The position numbers were made by a program, and so were the translations under genes. From assembly GCF_004340975.1 (NCBI RefSeq), contig NZ_SLXA01000004.1:124001-188000 (forward strand): DNA of 64,000 bases, written 5' to 3'. The notes below the pieces were generated by a model that made no database searches, was not told the origin of the DNA, and worked only from the letters and a program-made list of their open reading frames with translations. Source of the DNA: Frisingicoccus caecimuris (GTDB lineage Bacteria > Bacillota > Clostridia > Lachnospirales > Lachnospiraceae). Positions 51,923-59,870 of this stretch are shown here, one piece after another. Within the stretch, counting starts at the first letter, position 1. The number at the start of each line of letters is the position of its first letter.

Positions 51923-53842
51923 TTATCTGTTGTACTTTTTCTTCCTGCTTACAACCGTTGTGCCAATGGCTGCACCGCCGCTGACGAACAGAGCAGCCAG
52001 CCAACCGATGAGGTTGCTGCTGTCACCGGTCTGAGGAGACTTGGTGGAGTCGTCCTTTCCGGGCTTATCGGTGTTATTATTACCGCTACCTGTATTGCCG
52101 GTGCTGCCGTTGTCGGAGAGCTTGTCGATGACTGTATTCTCGCTGCGCTTAGCGCCGCAAACGGTGCATTCCTCGTGCTTGATGCCGGTGGCCTTCTTGG
52201 TAGCGGCCTTGTCGATCACCCACTGGAAGCTGTGTGCTGCCGTGTCGGCCTTGTCGCGACACTCACACTCATGCCAGTGATTGGTGTCGTCATACTTCCA
52301 ATCTGTGCCATAGCTGTGGGTATGAGTGCTGCCTGTTGCGGGGATCGTTGCGGTTTCAAGCACCTTCTTGCAAACGGTGCATTCCTTATGCTTAGCGCCG
52401 TCAGCGGTTCCGGTAGCTGCCGTGTCAATGATCCACTCGCTGGCGCTGTGAGCCGCAATATCGGCCTTGTCGCCGCACTCGCACTCATGCCAGTGATTGG
52501 TGTCGTCATACTTCCACTCCGTGCCGTAGCTGTGGCTATGTGTTGCGGGGAGCTTGTCGATGACCGTATTTTCGCTGCGCTTATAGCTGCAGACGGTACA
52601 CTCCTCATGCTTCAGGCCGGTCTGGGTCGTGGTGGCCGCCTGGTCTACCTTCCACACGAAGGTGTGGGACGCCAGATCCTTTGTGCTGCCACTCGGATCC
52701 GGGCAGGCGCTGTCGGTGCACTGATGCCAATGGCTCTTTGCGTCCGCATACCACGGACCGCCGTAGGTATGGGTATGGGGACCCACATACGGCTTCACGG
52801 TGATGTTCTGGTAGGTCTTGATATTACTGCTGCCGCTGCCATCGTTATACTGGATCGTTACATCCGTCTGCCCCTGCATGAGCCCCGTACCCCGGAAGAT
52901 CGTATAGCCGGTTTCAGGGAGGTCAGCCGTGGTGCCGTCGGTATAATGCGCGGTGATCACCATGCCCGTCGGGTCAAAATCCTCGCCGGCCATGTACTCG
53001 GTCTTATCCGGCTGTTTTGTGATCTCGATGCTCTCCACCGTCTTGACGACCTCCGGTTTGCCAAGGCCACGGATCACCTGATAATCCTTGTTATACGGAA
53101 AACCACTCCATGTTGTTTCAAAGGCATCCGCTTCAACTCCGTTTACGGTCACGTTCTCCTTTTTCAGCCCGGTGTAATCGCACCCCAGGAGCTTATTAAA
53201 ATAAACCTCTACCCTATATTCTGTATCCGCCTTGAAGGTTCCGGTTAGAGGTGCGGAAGTCCAATCACCCGCCGAGTCCTTTTCCATAAATTGGAAGTAG
53301 CTAAGTTTAATACCAGGCTCTGTCGTCGTAACCGCGGCATCTGCTATCTTTGCGTCCGCTTTATATCCGGTCACCGTGATCGGCAGTGTGGTCACCTTTG
53401 TCTCGCTCGCTGGTCTATAGGTGTTGTATACCTTGAATTCGGTGCTGTTACCGTTGCCATACACGCTCTGCGGGCCGCTTTCGTTGTTGCCGCCCGTATA
53501 AGAAATGCTGTACCATACATACTCTCCGATTGGATCGCCGGGCACGACCTGCTGTACGATATACTTGCCCTCCTCGACCGCTATGGTGTTTGTTCCTGTT
53601 GTTCCGTCTGCTCCGACGGTGACAGTCATCGTACCGTATTCATAGTATTGCGCAGTCACTTCATTTATGGCCTTCTTGATTTGGAATGTAAAGGTCGCGC
53701 CTTCCGCGCTTCCGGTCAGTCCGTTCACCCCCACGGTGATTTTTAATTCACATGTTTTACTCTCTTCTGCTCGCGCCGTTGTGGGCACCATGCACAGCAC
53801 CATACAGAGAACCAATACAATGCTGAGCCACTGTTTTTTCAT
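51923..53842 (-). CDS. Cell-wall-anchored surface protein with Ig-like domain and tandem His/Cys-rich repeats
   Basis: The 639-residue protein has a Sec signal (WLSIVLVLCMVLCMVPTTARA) and a beta-rich region (VNGLTGSAEGATFTFQI, about 30-140). A bacterial Ig-like domain follows (VESIEITKQPDKTEYMAGEDFDPTG, about 275-345). About four repeats of 55-65 residues then carry THWHEC/HWHQC, ECGDKAD and HEECTVC motifs. It ends with the sortase signal SPQTGD, a membrane helix and RKKK. The start at 53842 has GGGAGG upstream. It is exported and wall-linked; binding partner unknown. A perfect terminator follows. Confidence 0.85.
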   Translation of the reverse strand: MKKQWLSIVLVLCMVLCMVPTTARAEESKTCELKITVGVNGLTGSAEGATFTFQIKKAINEVTAQYYEYGTMTVTVGADGTTGTNTIAVEEGKYIVQQVVPGDPIGEYVWYSISYTGGNNESGPQSVYGNGNSTEFKVYNTYRPASETKVTTLPITVTGYKADAKIADAAVTTTEPGIKLSYFQFMEKDSAGDWTSAPLTGTFKADTEYRVEVYFNKLLGCDYTGLKKENVTVNGVEADAFETTWSGFPYNKDYQVIRGLGKPEVVKTVESIEITKQPDKTEYMAGEDFDPTGMVITAHYTDGTTADLPETGYTIFRGTGLMQGQTDVTIQYNDGSGSSNIKTYQNITVKPYVGPHTHTYGGPWYADAKSHWHQCTDSACPDPSGSTKDLASHTFVWKVDQAATTTQTGLKHEECTVCSYKRSENTVIDKLPATHSHSYGTEWKYDDTNHWHECECGDKADIAAHSASEWIIDTAATGTADGAKHKECTVCKKVLETATIPATGSTHTHSYGTDWKYDDTNHWHECECRDKADTAAHSFQWVIDKAATKKATGIKHEECTVCGAKRSENTVIDKLSDNGSTGNTGSGNNNTDKPGKDDSTKSPQTGDSSNLIGWLAALFVSGGAAIGTTVVSRKKKYNR

Positions 53843-54034
53843 GATTTCTTCCTCCCTAAAAAGTATATAGACTCTCGGAATCTCCAGCCCATTGAAAACA
53901 CTGGGTTTGGAGGTTCCTTTTTTATCGAAATCACCCACTTTTTTTGCAAAAAGAGCTTTACAAACGGCTCGAAAAACGAGGCGCTTCGCGCCCTTGTTTA
54001 CAGAAATGACTTTTGCGAACAGGGGGCGACTTCG

Positions 54035-54316
54035 ATGTTACCGATTTATCCTGGCGGCCATGTGGCCTACCAGAATTTTGTGGTTGAGCAGTTGCGCAAC
54101 CACTATGCCAACCCGGCAGAATTGCCGGATTTTTCTTCCTCCGACAGCGGACACGCCGGAGAAGACAGAAGGTTTAACCGGAAGAGATTGATTTGCCGGT
54201 CGTGGTTAGGACTTCAATATCAAACCACCATCCTTCCGGCAAACGCAAAAAGCCGAAGCCAAGGCATAATGCGCCCTGTCTCCGGCAACTGGTTCGTTAT
54301 AAATTGTATGAAATAA
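54035..54316 (+). CDS. Possible 93-residue ORF of unknown function
   Basis: The frame starts MLPIYPGGHVAYQNFVVEQL after an AGGGGG-type site and ends in NWFVINCMK. The first half looks protein-like; the second half is basic and may be a run-on. It overlaps the minus-strand 62-residue frame, so at most one of the two is real in the shared part. Not recognised. Confidence 0.35.
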   Translation: MLPIYPGGHVAYQNFVVEQLRNHYANPAELPDFSSSDSGHAGEDRRFNRKRLICRSWLGLQYQTTILPANAKSRSQGIMRPVSGNWFVINCMK

Positions 54317-54394
54317 GACTTGACACGCTGAAAAAACGGCGCTATGTTCCTGCCGAGCCGAGCCGACAATAATTGTCGCATTTCCGTTTGCCAT
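54206..54394 (-). CDS. Possible 62-residue ORF of unknown function
   Basis: The frame reads MANGNATIIVGSARQEHSAV and on to CRKDGGLILKS, preceded by AAGGAGG six to eight bases before ATG 54394. A 15 bp palindrome (CGACAATAATTGTCG, 54364-54378) lies in its first codons. It could be a leader peptide or a truncated gene. Not recognised. Confidence 0.4.
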   Translation of the reverse strand: MANGNATIIVGSARQEHSAVFSACQVLFHTIYNEPVAGDRAHYALASAFCVCRKDGGLILKS

Positions 54395-54625
54395 AGTCAA
54401 GTCCTCCTTCCATAATTTCTAAGGCAAAAGGATATGAATTCCCCTACCCCATAGATATACAAAAGTATTTTAGCAGATTTTCTCCAAAATCTCAAGTAGT
54501 TTTCAGAATATTGCTCTCATCTTTTTCTCAAAGCATTACCTTCTTCCATTACTCACGGAACTTTATGACTTCTTGAATAGTACCCGAAAAGGAAAAGCCG
54601 CCGTCTGTGACAGCGACTTTTCTCT

Positions 54626-54916
54626 TTAGCGGGTAAACCGTATCAGCAGTTCATTTATAGCATCCACTGCGCCGTGTCTTTTCGCCTGTATCTCTCGATT
54701 TCGCCACTCCATAAGGCACTGACAAATTACTCTGATTTCTACCGGCTCAAAGGGGATTTTCTTCTTTCGCCCCGGCTTCATTGTTTCAGCAATGTCGCAC
54801 AGGTGCAGGGCGAGGGCATCAATCTGACCGTTGGTTTCTGCGTCATAGCTTCTGTGCTGCTGTATTAAGCCGTTTATCAGCACCCGCACCTCATAATCGT
54901 CCAGCTTGACCTTCAT
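54626..54916 (-). CDS. Conserved small protein of mobilizable elements, 96 residues
   Basis: A soluble helical protein (KVKLDDYEVRVLINGLIQQHRSYDAETNGQIDALALHLCD, then KRHGAVDAINELLIRF). It lies 10 bp after TnpV in the same direction. I associate such proteins with Tn4451-type elements but know no function. Confidence 0.65.
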   Translation of the reverse strand: MKVKLDDYEVRVLINGLIQQHRSYDAETNGQIDALALHLCDIAETMKPGRKKKIPFEPVEIRVICQCLMEWRNREIQAKRHGAVDAINELLIRFTR

Positions 54917-54926
54917 AGCCGCCCTC

Positions 54927-55301
54927 CTAACAGTAGATAAGTTCGCTTGAAACGATTTCCGTAGCAGCGTTTCGCAGATTGTTCATCCTTTGCACCCACA
55001 GCATTTGGTTTTCCGCTTTGAGGGCTTCCGTTACGCCCTCTTTTTCGGAAAGCTGCTTTACCAGCCGAGAAAACATTGCTTCTGCCTGCTCGTTAAGGTC
55101 TGCAAGGTAATCGTTCAGCTTGCCGGTGGTAAGCAGTTCGGCATACAAACCAACTTTGTGCTTGCGGATATACCGCAGATGTCGTTGTCCCCAGATGCCG
55201 ATGGGTCTGCCCTCCGGCTCGTCCTCTCCGGCGATCAGGTAGTAATCCCCGACAAGCTCATAACACAAGCCTGTTCTTTCGTCTGTGATGAATTTTTCCA
55301 T
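54927..55301 (-). CDS. tnpV: TnpV-like protein
   Basis: The 124-residue protein matches TnpV of Tn4451-type elements (LCYELVGDYYLIAGEDEPEGRPIGIWGQRHLRYI, then DLNEQAEAMFSRLV and KAENQMLWVQRMNNLRNAATEIV). It lies 18 bp after the serine recombinase gene, as in other members. Its role is unknown. Confidence 0.85.
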   Translation of the reverse strand: MEKFITDERTGLCYELVGDYYLIAGEDEPEGRPIGIWGQRHLRYIRKHKVGLYAELLTTGKLNDYLADLNEQAEAMFSRLVKQLSEKEGVTEALKAENQMLWVQRMNNLRNAATEIVSSELIYC

Positions 55302-55319
55302 TATGTTGTCCTCCTTGAA

Positions 55320-57404
55320 TTATATTGCTTCTCCGGCTTTCTGCCCGGATTGCTTACGGTGATAATAGGCAAGTTGTTTCTGTCTGCGGTTGATTGCCTT
55401 GCATTCCTCGGAGCATAGCACCTCCTGACCATTGGACGGCCAGAAGGGCTTGCCGCATATCTTGCAGACCTTTTGACGGAAGGTGTGCTCTCCCTTTTCG
55501 GCAAAGCGTTTCTTCTCTTTTTCTGCCTGCTGATGGGCTTTTGTGCAGTCAGTATTGCAAAACCTCTGCCTTGTGCTGTTCGGATAAAACTCTTTGCCGC
55601 ACTGTTCGCAGATACGCTTCGGGTACTTATGCCCATCATTCGCCGCCCAGCGTTCCGCCTTTGCTTTGGCTTGATGTGCAACATTGCTCTCACGCTGCCG
55701 GTTCTTCTTGCACTTGGCTTTTTTCGCCGCTTCTTGCTCGGCTTTTTGTCTTGCTTCGGCAATTTCCTTTTCGGAAAGCGGGAGGTCAAACTGCCCGATG
55801 AAGTTATAGTAGATGTCCACCTGCTGCTGCCGGTTCGGCTTCTTGCCTGTGGCTTCGTGAACAACGATTTTATCAATCAGCTCACACGCCATCTCTTTCG
55901 TCAGCTCTGCGGGCTGCTTATACTTCTTGATGAGCCTGATAAACCGCCCGATATGGGCAGAGGACGCTTTGGTTTGCTCCAGCTTCTCCTGAATTTCCGA
56001 CACTTGGCTCTCAAGGCTGTCCTGTTCAGTCGAGTATTTCTTCATCAGGGACTTGTACTGCTTTTCGGGCAGCAGACCTGAAATGAAATTCTCATAAAGG
56101 CTTCCAATCAGGCGGTCAAGCTCGTTCAGTCTGCGATTGATTGTCTGAAGTTCATCCTTTTGCTTTTGTGGCTTGCCATTCGCCTGTGCTTCCCATTTGC
56201 TTTTCAGTTCTTCCGCAAAGCCACACTCATCTGCGATAATGTGGCTTGAAAGGCGTTGGATAGAGCGCAGTACCAGCTGATAGAGGACTTTGTCGCTGAT
56301 ATGATGGATGGTGCAGTTCACGGTTCTGTTTCCGTAGCTGCTGCATCGGAACGAATGATAGGGTTCTCCGCTTTTGTAGTAATTCGTCTGATAGGACATC
56401 TTACTGCCGCAATCGGCGCAATACACAAGACCGGGCAGTAAGCATTCCTCTTTGTGCGTCCCTTCCTTTATACGGCGTGTGGCGTGTTTCAATCTTCTGT
56501 GCGCCTGCTCCCAAAGCTCGCTGTCAACGATTGGCTCGTGGGTGTCCTCAAACACAAGGCGTTCCTCATCGGTGGCAAAGCGGCGTTCATCGGTCTTAAA
56601 GTTCGTTCCGATGGTCTTTCTCAGCACAGTATGACCGAGATATTCCTGTCGGCTTAAAATCTCTCTTACCGTGTTTGCGTTCCAGTTTGTGCAGCCGTAC
56701 TCTGCTTTTCGGTTGCACTGTTCGGGGTGGTATTGGAGGGTGTATGCCGATGGAATCAACACCTTTTCCTCCGTAAGCTGTCTTGCGATTGTCGGAGGCG
56801 TCAAGCCCTCTGCCGCAAGCTCAAAGATGTGTTTTACCACCTGAGAAGCAACAGGATCGGCCACTAAGGTCTGCTTATCTTCGGGCAGTCGATTGTAGCC
56901 GTAGGGAATGCTGCCGGAGCAGCGTTTTCCATCGCTCATACGGGACAGGAAGATGGACTTTATCTTGTTGCTGGTGTCCTTGGCGTACCACTCGTTCATT
57001 ATGTTGAGGAATGGGGTGAAGTCGTTATCCTGCGGCTTGTCGCTGTCCACGCTGTTATTGATTGCGATAAAGCGTATCTGCTTCTTGGGGAACAGAATCT
57101 CGGTATAAAAGCCGACTTCAAGATAGTTTCTGCCGAAACGGCTCATATCCTTGACGATAATCGTGCCGATTTTTCCAGCTTCGGCTTCTGCAAGCATTGC
57201 CTGAAATCCGGGACGGTTAAAGTTACGCCCTGTATAGCCGTCATCGGTAAAATGCTTGATGTTCGTCATACCGCTTTTGCGGGCAAAATCTTCGAGAAAT
57301 CTCTTTTGATTCAGTATCGAGTTCGATTCGCCCTGCTGCTCATCATCCTTGGACAGCCTTTCATAGAGGGCTGTAACTCTATCAAAATCCCTGATTTTAG
57401 GCAC
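55320..57404 (-). CDS. tnpX: Large serine recombinase (TnpX-like)
   Basis: The 694-residue protein has the serine resolvase domain with YERLSKDDEQQGESNSILNQ (catalytic Ser) and IIVKDMSRFGRNYLEVG, the recombinase domain, and a zinc ribbon (CADCGSKMSY). A coiled coil (about 420-560) and three further CxxC pairs in the C-terminal tail (CEQCGKEF, CKICGKPF, CSEEC) follow. The start is GTG 57404 after AGGAGGT. It drives excision and insertion of the nested element, whose end lies 78 bp upstream. Confidence 0.95.
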   Translation of the reverse strand: MPKIRDFDRVTALYERLSKDDEQQGESNSILNQKRFLEDFARKSGMTNIKHFTDDGYTGRNFNRPGFQAMLAEAEAGKIGTIIVKDMSRFGRNYLEVGFYTEILFPKKQIRFIAINNSVDSDKPQDNDFTPFLNIMNEWYAKDTSNKIKSIFLSRMSDGKRCSGSIPYGYNRLPEDKQTLVADPVASQVVKHIFELAAEGLTPPTIARQLTEEKVLIPSAYTLQYHPEQCNRKAEYGCTNWNANTVREILSRQEYLGHTVLRKTIGTNFKTDERRFATDEERLVFEDTHEPIVDSELWEQAHRRLKHATRRIKEGTHKEECLLPGLVYCADCGSKMSYQTNYYKSGEPYHSFRCSSYGNRTVNCTIHHISDKVLYQLVLRSIQRLSSHIIADECGFAEELKSKWEAQANGKPQKQKDELQTINRRLNELDRLIGSLYENFISGLLPEKQYKSLMKKYSTEQDSLESQVSEIQEKLEQTKASSAHIGRFIRLIKKYKQPAELTKEMACELIDKIVVHEATGKKPNRQQQVDIYYNFIGQFDLPLSEKEIAEARQKAEQEAAKKAKCKKNRQRESNVAHQAKAKAERWAANDGHKYPKRICEQCGKEFYPNSTRQRFCNTDCTKAHQQAEKEKKRFAEKGEHTFRQKVCKICGKPFWPSNGQEVLCSEECKAINRRQKQLAYYHRKQSGQKAGEAI

Positions 57405-57481
57405 TTTCTGACCTCCTTTCCGTCTTTTATTCGCAGCCGTATTCAATGGACTGCTTGCAATATATATCCTAAAACTTCTTT

Positions 57482-57985
57482 TCCGTTCGGATCGAGGATC
57501 ACGAAAGAGGTATTGCACTGCATGGCATTAGGCTTACAGAAAAACCTTGTTTTTCCTGCACCGGAACCGCCGCATACTAAAATGTTCAGGTTTCTGCGGT
57601 GTTTTCTGCCATTCAGACCAATACGGACATTCTGCGTCAGCAGCTTATTTGCGGACGGATCTTTATCCCGGTACTTTTTATTCAAAGTCCCGGTGTTGCC
57701 CCATTTTGCCGAGCCATGCTCCTCCCGTCTGCGGTAGTTCCTGCGGGTAGAGAAATAAATGCCGATCCCTATTGCATAAGCGAGCAAAAAAAGAAGGACA
57801 GTTTTTAAGCTGTCCTCACACATCCTGATTGCAAAAGGGTGGCTCATCGCCACGGGTAATCCATTGACGATCTCTACCATGCCTCCACTGACATAGGGCG
57901 CTGTCAGCAGGGCAAACCATACGACAGGAACAATCCCGCAGACAGAAAGGATGATGTTCGTTTTCTGGCTGTTATCGTTCCTCAT
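57482..57985 (-). pseudogene. virD4: VirD4/TraG coupling protein, N-terminal part
   Basis: The piece encodes two membrane helices (IILSVCGIVPVVWFALLTA and TVLLFLLAYAIGIGIYF) and Walker A GGSGAGKTRFFCKPNAMQ, then reaches LDPNG, where the nested element begins. Beyond that the frame runs on into element DNA and stops after EVLGYILQAVH. The next virD4 segment is 9 kb away at 48450. A coupling protein without its ATPase core cannot work. Confidence 0.9.
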
Positions 57986-58169
57986 GACACTTACAGGGAA
58001 TTACCCTGACTTTCTTTGTCGGGGCATTGGCTACCTTGTCGATCAGCTCATCCACAGGCTCGGTGGGGCGTTCCTCCTGTATCTGCCGTGTCCGCAAGGT
58101 ATTTAAGGCATTGATCACGATATTCCTGTCGTACCTATCCAGTGCGATATGGTATCGTTCTTCTTTCAT
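57972..58169 (-). CDS. Small conserved ICE protein, 65 residues
   Basis: The protein reads MKEERYHIALDRYDRNIVINALNTLRTRQIQEERPTEPVDELIDKVANAPTKKVRVI and ends in CKCHEER. It overlaps the virD4 start by 14 bp, so the two are coupled. It is commonly found before virD4 in Tn1549-type elements, from memory. Function unknown. Confidence 0.7.
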   Translation of the reverse strand: MKEERYHIALDRYDRNIVINALNTLRTRQIQEERPTEPVDELIDKVANAPTKKVRVIPCKCHEER

Positions 58170-58184
58170 AGGCTCTACCTCCGA

Positions 58185-59048
58185 TTAGCGTTCCTGCTCC
58201 TTATTCTTAGGCGGTCTGCTCTTTTCCAGGCTCTTAAACATGTCGCTCTGGATTTCTCCCAGAACATCACGCATGGAGTTAAGCTCGCCTTTGAACACCT
58301 GCGTATCCATTTCCGAAAATTCACCCGGAAGCCGGTCAAAACTGAACCCTCTGGTATCTACGCCATAGCGTTCACTGACCATATAGGCGACACAGAAGGA
58401 TTTGAAATCGGAAGCATCACGGCTTTCATTGTGTTTAAAGTCAAAGACCGCTGCAGAAACTTCCTTTGCCATGCTCACAAAAAGCTGTTCTTCGGAAAGA
58501 CCGGTCTTAATAAAAATCGTCTGCTGCTTACTATCGTAGTAGGCAGGCATTTCCAGATCGTCAACCGGAACAAAGGGAACCGGGCTTGCATCGATCAGGG
58601 CGGAAACAAGCTCCCGCATGGTTTTCGTCTCCGGTGCCTGTACTTTTCCTGCCGCAGAGGTTTCAGAAATGTCATAGACAATCTTTGCATTATAGCCGAC
58701 TGCCTTTGAACCATCCTCACGGGTATACTCCTTACCCGGTTCGAGAATCACAATCTTGTGTGCATCCTTGTTGACAAAGATCCGATTCTGCTTCCATGTG
58801 CTGTAATCTTTCAGCTGCACTGCATCGGGTTTCTGGGCAGATACCAAAATGGCATTGGCAACCGAGTATCGGTCAAAACGGCTCTGCACATCCAGATACT
58901 GGCGGAAGCTGTCGCCGTTTGTCATCATTTCCGCACAGGTACTGTCGATCAGCTCATAGGCTTCCTTTCGCTGTGCCTGCTTCTGGGCAGCCCACTGTGC
59001 TTTATCAAACGGTTTACTGCCGCCGCTAAATACATCATAAATACTCAT
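58185..59048 (-). CDS. ArdC-like N-terminal domain protein
   Basis: The 287-residue protein has an N-terminal region (about 30-120) with QYLDVQSRFDRYSVANAILVSAQKPDAVQLKDYSTWK, which resembles the ArdC-type single-stranded DNA-binding domain. The remainder (about 150-250) looks like a degenerate metallopeptidase fold without a clear HExxH. ArdC-like proteins protect incoming DNA from restriction. The start at 59048 follows GAGG. It lies between PcfB and the small conserved gene. Confidence 0.7.
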   Translation of the reverse strand: MSIYDVFSGGSKPFDKAQWAAQKQAQRKEAYELIDSTCAEMMTNGDSFRQYLDVQSRFDRYSVANAILVSAQKPDAVQLKDYSTWKQNRIFVNKDAHKIVILEPGKEYTREDGSKAVGYNAKIVYDISETSAAGKVQAPETKTMRELVSALIDASPVPFVPVDDLEMPAYYDSKQQTIFIKTGLSEEQLFVSMAKEVSAAVFDFKHNESRDASDFKSFCVAYMVSERYGVDTRGFSFDRLPGEFSEMDTQVFKGELNSMRDVLGEIQSDMFKSLEKSRPPKNKEQER

Positions 59049-59054
59049 TATCAT

Positions 59055-59870
59055 TTACCTCGTTTCTTTGGATTTGGGTTTCTTTTTCCGCCTTGGCGGT
59101 TGTTTATGCTCTGTTTTTCCTGCTGGCGGTTTCTTGGCTTTGTCGGAAGCAGTGCTTCTGTCCAGGAAAGGGGAAGCCTCCGCTTCCTGCTCCTTACGGC
59201 TCTCTTTGATTTTCCGCAGTTCCTCTCTGACAGAAGGTTTTTCCTTAGTCATAGTAGCCCCCTCTGCGGACTTCTTTGGCTGCTCTAAGATAGGCTCGGA
59301 CTGAGGGGATTTTTCGGTCTTTGCCACAGAGGGGTTTTCCGGGGCATGTTCCTCCTTCTGAACCGGCGCACCCATCAATGCGTCAAGAAGTTTATCTTTC
59401 TCTGCCTTTTCCTGTACTCCGATGTCTGGCTCCGGCTGGCCGTCCTTCGTATCTTTGGACTTTTCTGTTTCCGTCACAATAGACGCCGTGCTTTCGGATG
59501 CCAGTTTGAAGCGCTCCGCAATACGGCTGATCTTAGACGCATCCTCCGCACGGGCGATCACATCTACCTCGGCATTTGGATCTTTGTTTTTTCGGTCAGC
59601 AAGCACACAGTAGAGGACACCGTATTTCTTGGCTTCCTGTGTGAACTTCTTCAAATCACCATTCTTGACGGTAAAGACTTTCAGTTCCTTTCCAGAGCGC
59701 AGCATGTTGGTGAGTCTTGCCTTGCCTTTGGTTTTCTTTTCTTCTTTGAGAATCGAATACAAGAGGATCGCAATGTTTTTTGCACCAGCACCGGTAATCC
59801 TGGCGGCAACTTCAAATCCCTCCAAGCTCATTCGGACGATCTGTTCTGCCGCTTCGCCGCTTGTGTTCAT
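59055..59870 (-). CDS. PcfB-family protein (DUF3801)
   Basis: The first 130 residues fit PcfB/DUF3801 (EGFEVAARITGAGAKNIAILLYSILKEEKKTKGKARLTNML). The rest is a Lys/Glu/Pro-rich tail that ends in RRKKKPKSKETR and probably binds DNA or partners. PcfB proteins act with the relaxase and coupling protein in relaxosome docking. It overlaps the relaxase 3' end by 59 bp, with its start inside that gene (AAGGAG upstream). Confidence 0.85.
   Translation of the reverse strand: MNTSGEAAEQIVRMSLEGFEVAARITGAGAKNIAILLYSILKEEKKTKGKARLTNMLRSGKELKVFTVKNGDLKKFTQEAKKYGVLYCVLADRKNKDPNAEVDVIARAEDASKISRIAERFKLASESTASIVTETEKSKDTKDGQPEPDIGVQEKAEKDKLLDALMGAPVQKEEHAPENPSVAKTEKSPQSEPILEQPKKSAEGATMTKEKPSVREELRKIKESRKEQEAEASPFLDRSTASDKAKKPPAGKTEHKQPPRRKKKPKSKETR

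Larger units (their letters stand above)
48451..57481 (-). mobile_element. Nested Tn4451-like mobilizable element inserted in virD4
   Basis: The element lies between GAAAGGA (48444-48450) and GAACGGA (57482-57488), near-identical copies of the virD4 target. It carries a large serine recombinase at its right end, TnpV, TnpW, a MobV relaxase, a RepA-like ATPase and a surface protein. Length is about 9.0 kb. Large serine recombinases of the TnpX type use a two-base core flanked by short repeats, as seen here. No resistance gene was found. Confidence 0.88.

Noticed and set aside
52216-52608. 130-codon minus-strand frame within the surface protein repeats
   Set aside because: Shifted frame of the repeats; its periodicity simply mirrors the real gene.
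24310-57985. Antibiotic-resistance gene typical of these elements (tet, erm, van, catP)
   Set aside because: None of the cargo proteins matches these families; only the MATE pump could affect drug tolerance.
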